Assembly (NCBI GenBank): GCA_035048815.1
Contig: JAUCBN010000049.1
Span: forward strand, 4,719,501-4,783,500
Direction: 5' to 3'
From: Abelmoschus esculentus
Taxonomy: Eukaryota; Streptophyta; Magnoliopsida; Malvales; Malvaceae
DNA: 64,000 bases
Shown: positions 44,847-57,300 of the stretch, piece by piece
Position numbering within the stretch: position 1 is the first letter of the stretch
Layout of the letters: each line of letters opens with the position of its first letter
Made by a program: the position numbers and the translations under genes
The notes under the pieces: generated by a model
What the model was told of the DNA's origin: nothing
Database searches by the model: none
The model's input: the letters and a program-made list of their open reading frames with translations, nothing else

Positions 44847-46852
44847 ACTCTAACGCTTGTTGGTGTCGATTTATACTTCATGTTGATATGAAACTAATTG
44901 TTTATATATTTTATATAACTAAATATTTAAAACATTTAAAAATTAAGAAACTAAAAGTTATTACAAAGCATACATGAACTATCGCTTGGATTGTCATATT
45001 TGAGAGAAATTCTATCATGAGTCATTTTTGTCATATTATTTTTGAGATTAATCAATTAAATATATTTATTTAATTACTTTTTTATATCATCTTTTTTACT
45101 AAGTGAATCTTTACTTGATGAAAAAATATTTTTAGGCTTAATATCCAAATAGGTGCCCAAATAAATGTGTAAAAATATATATTTGTAATTTTATAACTAA
45201 AATTATGACTAAATTACAAAAATATATATTTGTAATTTTGTAATAAAATTATGACTAAATTACAAAAATATATAAATAGCAGGGACTAAATGTGTAATTA
45301 TTCCATTTTATCTTTAACTGCCACATCATCATTCCGTTAATTCATTAACGACAGATGACTATTTTAATACCAAATTAATAGTTTAGCGGTGTATTTGATT
45401 CTTTTTAAAGCATTATGGTTAGATCTATACTAACCCCATAATATTGTGGCTACCCGTGTAATTTACCCTTAAATCAATGCAGTAATCTACGTCATAATAC
45501 CAATATACTAAAAGATATGCATAAACTTTTACTTAAAACATCAGCTTAAGATTAATCGATGTGAGATAAAATAATTTTAACATGTATCGTCTCATATTAA
45601 AAGAGAATAATAGTTATCGCATGGCAAACTAAAAACATAACCGCCGGAAATCGTTTGTGCTTTATTTGTATTTTTATTGGAGTCTCATTTTAAATTAGTG
45701 GTTTTAAGGTTTAGTATTTAAGATTCAAGGTAAAGAGTTATGATTAGGGTTTATGAAATTATAGACAAGGTAATTTTTTAAGGTGTATGTTTTAGGATAT
45801 AGAAAATTAGGATTAGGGTTTAGAATTTAAATTTTTAGGATTTTTTACTAGGATATTTCTACCTAAAAATAACATATAGAGGTGGCCAATGTGTTGTTCT
45901 ATTTGGGTTATTTTGATTAAAATCATTTTGATTTTGATTATAATTGGTTCAGATATATAATGATTTCAGTTCTGCTATCAAGTTGGATCAATTGATTTTC
46001 GGTTTAATTATTTTTGGGTTGGATAAAAATCGGGTTAATATGAGATCAATCGGTTTTAGTTAGATTTTCAGGACGAATTAGGTTTTTTGACCGTAACGTG
46101 ACTTTATATAGATTGTACGTTTGATTTTTTGTTGAGTTATATGATAATTCACATCTTTCTTTTTATTTATTTATTTTAATATATCTTCTTTATTTTGGAT
46201 TACTTTTGGTTTGGATGAAATTGTTTCAGGTTCATTCAATTAGGATAAAAATCGATTAGGGTTTAATTTTTGTTTAAATTTTTTTTGATTGGTTTCACTT
46301 CTATTTATTTCAAATTTCGAGTCGTCGTGTTCAATTTAATTTTGAGTTTCAGTTCAGATCTTAGATCTTGTTTGCTAGATCTAACTCCCCTGTATGAGAG
46401 TTTTTCCCCTCTGTTTTGTATATATTTTTAAAAATAATTAATTATGATTTTGCTCTTCCCATTTTTTTAACATTTATATTTCTTCCCTCGATTCGATATT
46501 AGTTCCATAGTTAAGTATCCAATTTAAAACGAATTAACAATGGACGGTCTGATATTTAACCAAAGAAGGAAAAACATATAAAGTTAGGTATTGAGAAGAT
46601 GATGTTTATTGCGCCTTTGCTTTTCTGTTTTATTTTGTGAACCTTATACAAACAATATGTATGAAGAAGGCATGCAAAGTTGGTCCCCCATAACACGCCT
46701 CTCCGTGTTTTATGCTCTAATCATTTTCATGTCTGATGCTAACCTTACACAAACATAAAACAAGGATAAAGAGAGGGGGTTGAAAGGCTCATCCAACAAA
46801 AGTTATAAAAGCAATAGAGCCTCTTTGGAAAATTTTAGTAACTATCTATTGT
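44847..46852. other. AT-rich intergenic stretch
   Basis: No gene found. A degenerate 47-bp tandem repeat (about 45182-45272, unit with AATTATGACTAAATTAC) is the clearest structure. GGTTTAG-type words near 45700-45840 are scattered and not a telomeric array. Confidence 0.45.
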
Positions 46853-47494
46853 TGGTTAGGTAGACTGTGTTGTGGTATGGATGTCAACAATGACAGGTAA
46901 AAATAAGAAACAAGAAAGGACAAAAATAAACCGTGTCGTGGTATGGATGTCATTGCCTTAGAAATAATTTGCCCTGATGTTTGTAGTCACTGCTTTAGAG
47001 GTTATCCCCTGAAGGTTAACACGGTCACTCCAAATGATGTACATCCAAGATTTGGAGTGGACTACGGCGGTAGTGATCGTCTAATCTAAAAGGAAAAACT
47101 CAACCTCTTTGAATAAAACTCTCAAATTTCATAAACAACATAAAGCTTTTCTAACTGATCATTTAAAAATTAAAAATGAAACCTCTTATTTATAGGTTGA
47201 AAGTAGGGACAAATCTGTTCGAGAATCAAATAAAATCTGATTTAAAATTTAAATTTTAAATTTAATATCAGATAATATCAAATCAAATCTTGGATAATAT
47301 CAGATAATATCCATTCAAAATATCAGATAATATCTATTCAAAATTAGATTTGATAACATATAATATCAAATCAAATATCTTATATTTATTAAATCTAATC
47401 GGTTACACATTTAAAATTTAAAAGGAACTTTAAACTAACCAAACTACTCTCATATTTCCTATAAATACAGTGTCGGATTCAAGCATTACCCACA
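46853..47494 (-). repeat. Element G 3' LTR
   Basis: On the minus strand it opens TGTGGGTAATGC and closes TAACCA. It resembles 50661-51295 over its length, both with the GGAGTGGACTACGGCGG block and a run of CAGATAATATC words. Confidence 0.78.
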
Positions 47495-47508
47495 ATCCCC
47501 CATTAACG
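47495..47508 (-). promoter_or_regulatory. Element G polypurine tract
   Basis: On the minus strand AATGGGGGATTG directly precedes TGTGGG, the LTR start. This is the classic copia tract. Confidence 0.75.
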
Positions 47509-48387
47509 TGAAGGAATCCTGCTAAAATAAAAAACCAAAACGTTGGACCAACACAAGACGAGTTCTAGAGAGATTAGTTACTTAAGTACATAGTGAACAA
47601 ATCTTGAACTAGTACGTAGTGATGATGAGTATTCCTCCTCTTAGATAAGTTAAACTATTCTTGAACTTTATGACATCGGGGTGAACTCATAACACATAAC
47701 TAATCTCTTCATCCATTAAAGTCCGCGATGTGAAGATATGAATATACACAAAGTATATATTTAGCCATCTTACCTCGGGATTTTAGTAAGTGTATTAGAA
47801 AAACGACCCATCGTTTTTTATAGAAGGCGGCTAACCCTTTTCAATTACATAGGTTATTTCATCAAGTTTATCTCAACATAAACAACCCAAAATCGGGCTA
47901 TGAAATAATTAAGAGCTTTTATAAAGCTCAACCTCACAAGAAAATAAGGTGATTTTCTTCAAGTTCATATTAAATGAACCACCCAAACTCTAGGATAAAA
48001 AATCATTAAGAATAAAAACTCAACCTCTTTTTCGGTAAATTCAATATTGTTCTCAATAGAACAATTCAACCTCTTTGGATAGAATTTATTAATAGTTAAA
48101 ATAAACTCATCCTTCCGAGCGGTAAGTTCAATTAGTCCTTCCCAATAGGTCTAAGGACTTATTAAGAGTAGTTATTCAACCAAAATCGATAAATTCATCA
48201 AGTCTTTTTCACTAAGACCACCCAAACCTGGGCTATGAATTTGTTAAGAGCATTAAGCTCAACCTAGGCATGTACAAGAAATGTCATAGGGATTGGGTAG
48301 ATGGACATGTACACTATGATTCGTTCCATGGTTTTCTTTGACCACATTGAACTTAGATAACTAAGTTGGGTATCCACCATGAATCAC
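47509..48387 (-). other. Non-coding 3' region of G with diverged repeats
   Basis: Between RNase H and the LTR lie several diverged units built around CTCAACCTC, CCACCCAAAC and GGGCTATGAA (about 47830-48260). They suggest an old tandem array. No open frame is present. Confidence 0.5.
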
Positions 48388-49131
48388 TCAACCAATGGGC
48401 TTAAGACCCATCCCCTCGACGAAACCAGAATTTTTTTTGCTAAATCCTTTGGTAGGAGGATCAGCCAAATTCATTTCCGACTTAACATACTCTAAGGTGA
48501 GTACTCCATTCTTTATTAGGTGCCTCACATATTCGTACCTTATGCGAATGTGTCTCTTCTTACCATTGTAAACTTGATTTAGAGCCACAGATATCGCAGA
48601 TTGCGAATCGCACAATAAAGATATCGAAGTAGTTGGTTTTCCATATAAATGTATCTCTGCTGAAAGATTCCTAATCCAGTTGGCTTCTTGCACTGCTAAG
48701 TCTAAAGCTATAAACTCTGACTTTATAGTGGAGCGTGCAATACAAGTCTACTTGACAGACTTCCACAAGATTACAGCTTCACCTAAAGTGAAAACATATC
48801 CATTTGTAGAGCTTACCTCATCACTATGAGAAACCTAGTTGGTGTCATAACATCCTTCCAAAGCAACAAGATAGCCAACAAAATTAGGTTTACAATCCTT
48901 AGTACCTTTAAGGTACTTTAGTAAGCGTCTAAGAGTCTTCCAATGTTCACCACTTGAGTTATAAGTATATCTACTCAATCTACTCATAACATAGGAAATA
49001 TCGGGTCGAGTATAGTTCATTAAGAACATTAGGCTTTCAATAATTTTAGCATATTCAACCTGGGAAACACAACTTCCTTTATTTTTAACGAGATGAGTGC
49101 TAGATTCAAAAGGGGTTTGAGCAGAGATCAC
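48388..49131 (-). pseudogene. pol: Element G copia RNase H and end of reverse transcriptase
   Basis: The piece at 48835-49131 reads QVEYAKIIESLMFLMNYTRPDISY, VMSRLSRY and HWKTLRRLLKYLKGT, the end of copia reverse transcriptase and the tether. After a gap with one stop, 48388-48693 gives QEANWIRNLSAEI, SLLCDSQSAISVALN, NGKKRHIRIRYEYVRHLI and the end motif ADPPTKGFSKK, the copia RNase H. The aspartate in LCDSQSA is kept. Confidence 0.88.
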
Positions 49132-49185
49132 ATCCCAATTGTCAAAACTCTTTAATATTTTTGAGTGAACCTTAGGACTACTAGA

Positions 49186-49257
49186 CTAACCTTATATCTC
49201 TAGATTGACCTATCTGGCATACTAACCTTATATCTCTAGATTGACCTATCTGGCATG
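49186..49257 (-). repeat. 36-bp tandem duplication inside pol of G
   Basis: CTAACCTTATATCTCTAG recurs at 49186 and 49222 and the whole 36-bp unit is repeated without change. Confidence 0.85.
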
Positions 49258-49259
49258 AG

Positions 49260-50010
49260 TTTCTTCCTAAAAACCCATTTGTTGCTGATATGTTTAAATC
49301 CTCTAGGCAAGTCTACCAATTCTCATGTATGATTTAGACATTATTGACTCTAGTTCATCATTAACAGTGCTTCTCTAAAAACTAGCGTCAATAGATCTCA
49401 TAGCTTCTTCATAAATTTTAGAATTCTTATCTAACAAGAAAACTTGAGCTACATGATTTAATAAGTTGTCTAAATCATTTATCTGGTCCAAAAGAGGTTT
49501 TTTAACCTTTTCTTTTTACTTCTTCTAAGCTCTAAATCAAACTCTAAAGCATCTCATGTGGCACTGTTGGTAGCGTACTCAATAAATACTACATCAATGG
49601 TTTATGGACCGATGGTGGACTTCTTAAAGTCGGGTAAACCTACTTTATCCAGACAACCCACACTTTTAGGTATTGCAAGTTAGGTGCATGACCTTTTCAC
49701 AGTTCGTATGGGGTTGAGTCTAAATTTTTATGAGCCACTCGGTTTAAGATATGATTTACCGATAGAATTACTTCTTCCCACATGTTATCAACAATGAATT
49801 CATCGACTCTTTTAAAGTTTTTTTTCCTCTTCGTTATGTCGTTTTATTGAGGAAAAAAAGGGGTAAAAGTTTCATGAACTATGTCATTCGTATATATACT
49901 TCTTTAACAAATTTAGATCTAAACTCTCCATCTCTATCGGACCTAACACTTTTCATCTTTTTCAAAAAGAGAATTTTTTATGGAGATTTATACACACTCC
50001 TAAGATAGAC
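49260..50010 (-). pseudogene. pol: Element G copia integrase remnant
   Basis: On the minus strand a reading near 49965-49908 gives VRSDRDGEFRSKFVKE, around the second catalytic aspartate. Further on, VHETFTPFFP and NMWEEVILSVNHILNRVAHK (about 49890-49730) match the rest of the copia core. Stops and shifts occur between these pieces. Confidence 0.75.
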
Positions 50011-50660
50011 AATTTTTTTTCTTCCTTCTTAATACTCTGAAGAAAAGAGCTCAATGAGATTTAATAGCTACAAACATCTTTTAGTAGCATTAATGTCTAT
50101 CATTTTCTATTTATTTTAGACAAGATCATTGCCTTAAAAGACCACAAGAAATATCCCTACTATGAGAAAAAGAAAGATATCTTAAAGATTATTAAGATTA
50201 TTATTCTAACTTTTGCACTAGGTATAGAATATATATTTAGTCTTTCATAAAGAAAGATAATAATGCACCAGGTAGGTTTTGAAACATAAGTGGTTCATAA
50301 AGCACACTTAAATACAAAGTCTTTCAAAGAATCAATCCTAGACATGCATTTTTTAAACTATCTCACCACTTTCGAATTAATCTTTTATGAATATTTCTCT
50401 TCTTCATTTAGGTATTTTAAAAGTCATGCTTAATATATATATTCCCTATAAAAAAATATTTATTAAACATACTCAAGATGATTTTTCTACTTAAAAAAGT
50501 CAACTATCCTTCTTTTACAACCTATTCTAAAACATACTCTTGCCCAAGCACACTTAACTGCGGAGTTCTGATGGGATCCGGTGCATTAGTGTTGGTATGT
50601 TCCACCCAAAATCAGCTTGAAAATAATTTCATTTTTATAGTAGAATTTTTTCTAAATTTT
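50011..50660 (-). other. Element G 5' interior, degraded
   Basis: AT-rich DNA in which gag cannot be recognised. The part from 50228 is shared with 38690-38875. Confidence 0.5.
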
Positions 50661-51295
50661 TGGTTAAGTAGACTACAAAACAAGGTGTCAACACTGACAG
50701 TAAAAATAATAAACAAATAAGAACAAAAATAAATCATTTTGTGGTATGGAGGTCACTGCCTTAAAAATAATTCTTCCCCATGTGTATAATCACTGCTTTA
50801 GGAGGTTGTCCCCCGAAGATTAACACGTTCGCTCCAAACGATGTACACCCAAGGTTTGGAGTGGACTACGGCGGTGGTGATCATCTAATCTAAGAGGAAG
50901 AACTCAACCTCTGTGAATAAAACTCTAAAATTTCACAAAGCAAACATAAAGCTTTTCTAACTTATCATTTAAAAATGAGAAATGAAACCTCTTATTTATA
51001 GGTTGAAAGAAGGGACAAATATGTTCGAGAATCAAATAAAATCTTATTTAAAATTTAAAATTTAAATTTAATATCAGATAATATCAAATCAAATCTCTGA
51101 TAATATCAAATAATATTCATTCAAAATCTCACATAATATCAGATAATATCTATTCAAAATTAGATTTAATAGATAATATCAAATCAAATCTCTTATATTT
51201 ATTAAATCTAATCGGTTACACATTTAAAATTTAAAAGGAATTTTAAATTAATTGAACTACTCTCATGTCTCTTATAAATACAGAGTGTACCCACA
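50661..51295 (-). repeat. Element G 5' LTR
   Basis: On the plus strand it runs from TGGTTAAGTAG to GTACCCACA, pairing with 46853-47494. A third, partial copy is at about 38875-39403. Confidence 0.78.
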
Positions 51296-52689
51296 TCAAT
51301 CACCTATCTGCATGTGGGAGGTGGTCGCCCATCCCAAACCAATATTGAATTTGGTTTCATCTCCCTTTGGAACCATCTTTTACATGTACATACTTTCTCT
51401 CCCTTAGCCTCCCTATCTCTAGTTTTCTTGTTTCAATGGTCTTTCCTTCACCATTTTCTTGCTTTCTTCGCTCCCCAAATATCACTCTAAGGGGAGGTAA
51501 TAAATAGGTCATTCGGTTTGATATTGATTTTGGTCATTTTGGATTTAATTACCTATGATTTTAGTTGATTCAAATTTAATTTGAGTTTATGGTAATTCGT
51601 GTCGTTTCATGTCGAGTCAATAAAAGATCAGTTGATTTCAATCGAATTTTCAGACTCTGTTAGCTTTTTACAGCCCTGTATATTTCTTTATTTCTTTTAA
51701 TTTGTTTTATTTATTTTAAGTTATCTTCCGCTCAAGCCCATTCAGTTTGGTTTATTTTAAATCATGTTAAAATTGATATCGGTCTCAAGTGGGATAAATT
51801 AGTTCGAATCTTAGGTAAATTTTTTTAGGTCTAACTCCAAGTGACGAGATGTAAAGAAACAGAGTCAGAAATGAAATTTAAAGGGATAAAGTATAAATTA
51901 TTATAAAAATAAATCTTGAGGACTACTTTTGTCCTTGCGGTCTCAATATATCGATTTAGCCATTATAGTATTTTTGCCTTATTTTAGCCTTTGAAGTAGT
52001 TGAATTGCATCACCGTTCATCCTTTGACCAACACTCTAACATTAAATTTTAAATCTTAAACCTTAAATCATAAACCTTAATTGAAAAAATTATCAATCTA
52101 AAGTGATTATGAAACAGAAAAGCATTTATAAACCTTAAATGATGGTGATTCGACTATTTCAAGGGTCAAATTGATACAAAAATATCATAGGGACAAAAAT
52201 CGATAAATTAGGACTATTATAAGAACAAAAATAACCCTTAAGAAGTCCACTTTGAACTTGAAATTATCTGTCAATTAAGAAGGCTCAAGTTCTTCTTTAT
52301 TTAAAAAGGCATAAAGTCAAAAATATCATAGAGACAAAATTGAAAAATTAGGACCAATATAAGAACAAAAATAACCCTTAAAAAGTCCACATTAAACTTG
52401 AAATTATATTTCAATTAAGAAATCTCACGGCCTTCTTTATTTAAAAAAGCATAAATTCAAAAATATCATAAGGACGTAATTAATAAATTGAGACTGCTAC
52501 AAGGCTAATGTGACATTTTGTTGATGTATCATCAGCATTTTTTTAAATAATTATTTGTAGTATTTATTTTTATGTTTTTTTAACCAATCAACAGTATCAT
52601 GTTAAAAAATCATGCTACGTGGATATGTCACATTAGTGAAGGGTGTTGATCGTTAGTTGGATGATGATTTTCATCCAACTAAGGGGATT
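51296..52689. other. Flank of G, duplicated at 39404-40377
   Basis: AT-rich non-coding DNA. The part 51296-52470 is the parent or sister of the copy inside F. Nothing coding is visible. Confidence 0.55.
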
Positions 52690-52995
52690 ATTTTTGACAT
52701 TATGCCATTTAAATACATGAACTATAAAATAACAGCTCAAATTATGTCTTTTTTGCAATAGGTACCTAAAGTATTTTTTTTTTGCTGAAATAGGTGTCTG
52801 AAGTTTTATTTTAAGTTGACATATGTGCCAAAGTAGGTACCTAATTTAACTTTAAAATAAGCCAAAAAAGAAATATTATGTATCTATTTCAGCCAAAAAA
52901 TATTTTAAATATACATTGTAAGATGCCTATTACAAAAAAAAAGACATAATTCAAGCACTTATTTTATAGTTAAGCCTAAAAATAATAATTATATA
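52690..52995. mobile_element. Fold-back, MITE-like inverted repeat
   Basis: The left arm (about 52690-52835) and right arm (about 52850-52995) are imperfect reverse complements. Shared stretches include ATTATTTTT at the outer end, AACTATAAAATAA, AATTATGTCTTTTTT, GCAATAGG/GTAATAGG, GGCTGAAATAG and ACATATGTGCC around the centre. Length near 305 bp with no open frame fits a non-autonomous fold-back element. I could not assign a superfamily or a clear target duplication. Confidence 0.62.
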
Positions 52996-53949
52996 CTTGA
53001 AATGGTAGTACTAGCTAAATATGTAGGGATAACCATGCGGGAAAAAAAATCTTGTCTCTTCTTATGCCCAACAATAAAAATGTCATGATCCAGATTTAGA
53101 TTTGAGTGTCGTGTAAACCAGAAGTGTTGGTCTCCAATGTTTGGGCCTCGGGTTTGAGTTTTGGGTCGATTTTGGCCTTAGGATTTGGGGCCTTGAGTGG
53201 TTGTTGTACTTTGGGATTTTGATATGAGGGCATTTTGGTAAATGCATAAAGAGGATGAAAATGATGAGAAAAGGTTTATGATTTTTATCAGAGGATGATA
53301 TCACCTCTTTTCTCATTTTCTTTCTTTCTTCCCATTTGCAAGAGAAGAAAACTAGTTAAAGGTTCCACCTTTGTTGTGTGGCTTGGAAATCTCGTTTTGG
53401 AGATAAAAAGGGATTTGTAGGGTTGCTTGTGATCTACCAAACAAGTTAAACATGTATGAGGTTGAGAGAAAATGAGGTTTTAAGGGTGAAGGCTGAGTCT
53501 TGAGATGGAGTAGTGTGTTGGAAGCTTTAATCTTAGTTTTTCCAGTGTTCTTAGACTCTTAGAAACTTTTCTTTTAGTGTTTAATTCACTGCTTATCATA
53601 TCTTTTTAGAGAAACAAGTTGGAGAGCCCTCAAGGAGATTAAAAAAGAACAAAGCTAAGATAGGAGGAAAACATGTTAGTTACTGGTTTTTTTGCTAAGG
53701 TTGGTACTCTTCCAACTTATTAGATTCATGCATTTCATATATTTTTTTTCATTGCTACATGTATGTGATTTGCTTGAATGCTTTGATAGCTTAGAAGCCC
53801 CTATAATGGTTAATTGTGGTATGGTTGATGAACTTGTGTAATTTGGGTGCAAACATGCTTAAAATCATCCCCATAACGTGTAGGAATGAAGGGGAAATCA
53901 ACCATGTAGGTTGATCTAATAATTTTGGTGAATTCTCACCCCAGACCTA

Positions 53950-54350
53950 CACTTCCAAGCAGAGGTATCGATACTAGGAGGTTTCGTATCGATACGGTAG
54001 AGAAATTAGGAGGGTGAAATGTAAGGGGTGTATCGGTACGCTGGCCCATGTACCAATAAACCCTGCTTTATTAAAATTTCATAAACTTTTTTGGGTATCG
54101 GTATGCAAGGGCGTATCGATACCCCTGTTACATTGAGTTTTAGCATAAAAGGGTGTAGCGATACTTTAAATAGGCATATCGATACCAATTTAGTTCGGTA
54201 TCGGTATGGGTTTGGACCATATCGAAACAACTAGTTTTGTCCTTAGTTTATTCAAAGATTTTTAGCTTTGCGTATCGATACGCAAATGAGGCGTTCTAAT
54301 ATCAGGGGTCGTATTGATACCCCCATATAAGCGTATCGGTACTTGCTGGA
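53950..54350. repeat. GTATCGATAC cluster in LTR H
   Basis: About a dozen copies of GTATCGATAC, GTATCGGTAC or close variants occur in 400 bp, for instance at 53962, 53986, 54113 and 54271. Open frames over it (such as the minus-strand one at 54006-54230) are artefacts of the repeat. Confidence 0.82.
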
Positions 54351-54549
54351 CAATCTTTCCAAAAATTAACACTTTCGTTTGAGGGTTCTATAATTTGAGG
54401 TAAAAGGTTCTAAGGGTCTCTTAAGCTGCAAAATGAAATCTAAAACGAGAAATTGACATTTTAACCTCTTTTATGAGATAATTGGGTAAAAACTTGGTAA
54501 TTGATGGATATTTGCATGGTGTTTGAAACCAGCAAGGAATTGGTGAGTT

Positions 54550-54870
54550 ATACATGATTTTTGTGGTATATGAGGAACCTTTCTTACTGTTGATAGGTTA
54601 CATAGAGTTATATTATTATGAAGTGTGGTATACTAGGAACCTTACTTAGTGCTGATTGGTTACCTAGAGTTGTATTATTATGAGGTATGGTAAACTAGTA
54701 ACCTATTTTAGTACTGATAAGTTAACTAGTGTTATATTATCCTGCGGAAGACCAAGCTAGGACCTTGCTTAGTGATAATGGGTCACCTAGCGTATATTAT
54801 TATGTGGAGTGGCATGCCACGGACCTGGCTTAGTGCTGAGGGTCACTTATTATTATACTATTGTGTGGTG
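54550..54870 (+). repeat. 62-bp tandem repeat in LTR H
   Basis: Five diverged units of 61-62 bp share an AGGAACCTT-like word (54573, 54635, 54697, 54759, 54820) and GTTATATTATTATG. Confidence 0.8.
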
Positions 54871-54879
54871 GGTTCGGAC

Positions 54880-55190
54880 ACCTTATATATATGATCAAAA
54901 TGTTTTAACACTCGAAGAATTTTCGAATGTAGGATCATGATGCTTAGTGGATGCGGGACAGTTCAAAGATGCTTGATGAACCATTCCAAGCATGGATGTA
55001 GGATCCCGATGTTTAGTGGACGCGAGCCTCATCCTAGAGTATATGATCTCGATGCTTAGTGGACCCGGGCCAGTTTGAAGATGCTTGATGAACCATTCCA
55101 AGCATGGATGTAGGATCCCGATGCTTAGTGGACGCGAATCTCATCCTAGAGTATGGGATACTGATGCTTAGTGGATGCGGGCCACACTAC
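54880..55190 (+). repeat. Tandem array of GATGCTTAGTGGA units in LTR H
   Basis: Short units with core GATGCTTAGTGGACGCG are arranged in a higher-order duplication of 112 bp (54961 and 55073). It holds the same LTR position as the CGGAATCTCACATCG array in B. Confidence 0.8.
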
Positions 55191-56524
55191 TTCTATATAT
55201 ATATGAGATATATTTACTATGAGGTATTTTGTGGACTTTTCTTGATATGTATATGTTATGTGTCGATAATATGTATGTATGATATCCTGTGTTTACGCTA
55301 ATATGGTAGCGCCATTGTACTCATGCCATGTCATTATTCATGTTCCATATGCTTATTTATGATATGTGTGATGTGAATCGGTTGGTAGAATACCCATTGA
55401 GCTTCGGTAGCTTAGCGTTTCGAAATGTGTTTTCGTGCGTAGGTTAGGAGAAGCCTTGGATCGGAAGAGCAACATCATGGTTGGTTTCAACATCGACTTG
55501 TTGTCAGAGTACTTCTATTAGATGTATTGGGCTATGTACTTGTAGGGCCCTATATGTAATAGTAACTTTTATTTAATTTGTATTAAGTTAAATGTTTTAA
55601 TGAGTTGTATTAATTGGAGCTTCAAACTATTTTGATTTATTTGTATTTATGACTTTGGTTGTAACGACCCAGATTCGGATTCGAGTGTCGGGTTAACCCA
55701 AAGAGTTGGGCCTCGGTTTTGGGTCCGAGTTTGAGTAGTTTAGGCCTTATTGGGTTTTAGGTTGTTGGGTTGTGACATGGGCTTTGTTCTGTGGGGGCAT
55801 TTTGGTAATCCTCTAATTTAAAGATAAAGGGGGGGAGATGGACTGATTTCTCTACAAAAAGCTCCTTGGGTGAGATCATCTTGTCTTCCTTCTTTTCCTT
55901 CCCCATTGTTGCAAGAGAATGAGTGGTAAAAGGTATAACCTTTAGGGTGTTAGCCGGAGAATCACGTTTTTGTGGTGAAGGGTAAGTTCTAGAGTTGCTA
56001 TAGATCTATCCAAGGAGGTAAAAATGTATAGGTTTTGTGAGGAAGAGGGTTTTTGAGTGGGAGTTTATGGTAAGAACAAGAATAAGGTTTTAGGGGCCTA
56101 AACCTCAGTTTCTTGAGTTCTTACTGTTATGAGAATCTCCTCAAATGGTGTCTAATGGTTGAGTTGTCTTCCTCTTGTAGAGAAACAAGTTGGAGACCCA
56201 TCTTCAAGCTTAGGAAAGAAGAAATCTTAGGAGAGAAGAAGGGACGTTTTTGTTGTTGCTTTGCTGAGGTTGGTACCCTCCAACTCCTCTTGGATCAATC
56301 ATATCATCATTAGAGTGCATTTCATGTTATTATGTGCATGATTGCTTAGTTGCTAAGCTTGGGGTCTTTAATGGTGAAATTCGTATTAAAATATTTTAGG
56401 GTCTAAAAGTGATTAGAAACTCACTTAAATGTCTTCTTTAATATGTGGAAACAATTTAGGATTAATTGGTTTAAGTTTGGGTAGGATTCTTAGAAATTTC
56501 TAAGTGAAGACCTTCATTTTCATG

Positions 56525-56805
56525 CAGGGGTATCGATACCCCTGAGAGGAAATTAGGCTAGATTGGGTAGGCGTATCGAAACGCCTTGCTCGTGTATCGA
56601 AACGAAGGTTTACACTGGCAAATCGTATCGATACCCCAAACAGGGTGTATCGAAATGAGTAGTCTTCCTAAGTTGACTTTGACATTTGGTCAAAGCGTAT
56701 TGATACCCCCTTTGGGAGGGTATTGATACAAGGTGTTTGATACCCCCTTTGGTGAGGGTATCGATACAGAGCGTTCCGATACCACACATAAGGAGTATTG
56801 GTACC
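56525..56805. repeat. GTATCGATAC cluster in LTR I
   Basis: GGTATCGATACCCC near 56528 is followed by about eight variants, several with GTATCGAAAC or GTATTGATAC spelling, up to about 56805. Confidence 0.8.
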
Positions 56806-57099
56806 CCTAGGAGAATTTTGTATAATCGTGTGGTTTTGAGCTCGAGGCTCGATAATTGTGATTAGGAGTTCCTATAAATCATTTCAACTATAAATGGATA
56901 GTTAAAACTGAAATTTGGTAATATTACCTCCGACGGACTAAGATTGGTTAAGTCTTAGCGTATCTTGATGTGAAGATCCTAGGTAGATCGTTTGTGTGTT
57001 TGAGTCCTTGTGTGATGGAAATCTGGATATCTAAATTAATGTTGCAACATAAAGAAGTCCATCCGATGTCATATTTCGGGTGATGAATAAAAGACCATA

Positions 57100-57300
57100 C
57101 CGAATGTAGGATCCCGATACTGTATGGACGCGAGCCTCATTCGAAGATACTCGATTTGACATTCCGAGTATGGGATTTAAAGGATCACGATGTTGTGCGG
57201 ACGCATGCCTCAAATATCGGATGTAGGATCCTGATGTTGTGTGGACGCGAGCCTCATCCTTGAGTATGTGATCTCGATGTTGTGTTGACGCGAGCCTCAC
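57100..57300 (+). repeat. Tandem units with GTAGGATCCCGAT in LTR I
   Basis: Four units share GATGTTGTGTGGACGCGAGCC or close variants, equivalent in place to the arrays of H and B. Confidence 0.75.

Larger units (their letters stand above)
46853..51295 (-). mobile_element. Element G: decayed Ty1/copia retrotransposon
   Basis: Two similar LTRs (46853-47494 and 50661-51295) enclose minus-strand copia domains in the order integrase, reverse transcriptase, RNase H, the order that separates copia from gypsy. A polypurine tract lies next to the left LTR. I could not find a primer site beside the right LTR or a matching target duplication. Confidence 0.82.
53700..55442 (+). other. Possible intron inside LTR H
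   Basis: GCTAAG followed by GTTGGTAC at 53700 and an acceptor-like TTTTCGTGCGTAG at 55442 bracket the palindrome and tandem arrays. LTR I has the same pair at 56269 and 57515. The donor is weak, so splicing is only a possibility. Confidence 0.3.

Noticed and set aside
45700..45840. TTTAGGG-like words suggesting an interstitial telomere
   Set aside because: The words are scattered and irregular, with no tandem TTTAGGG run.
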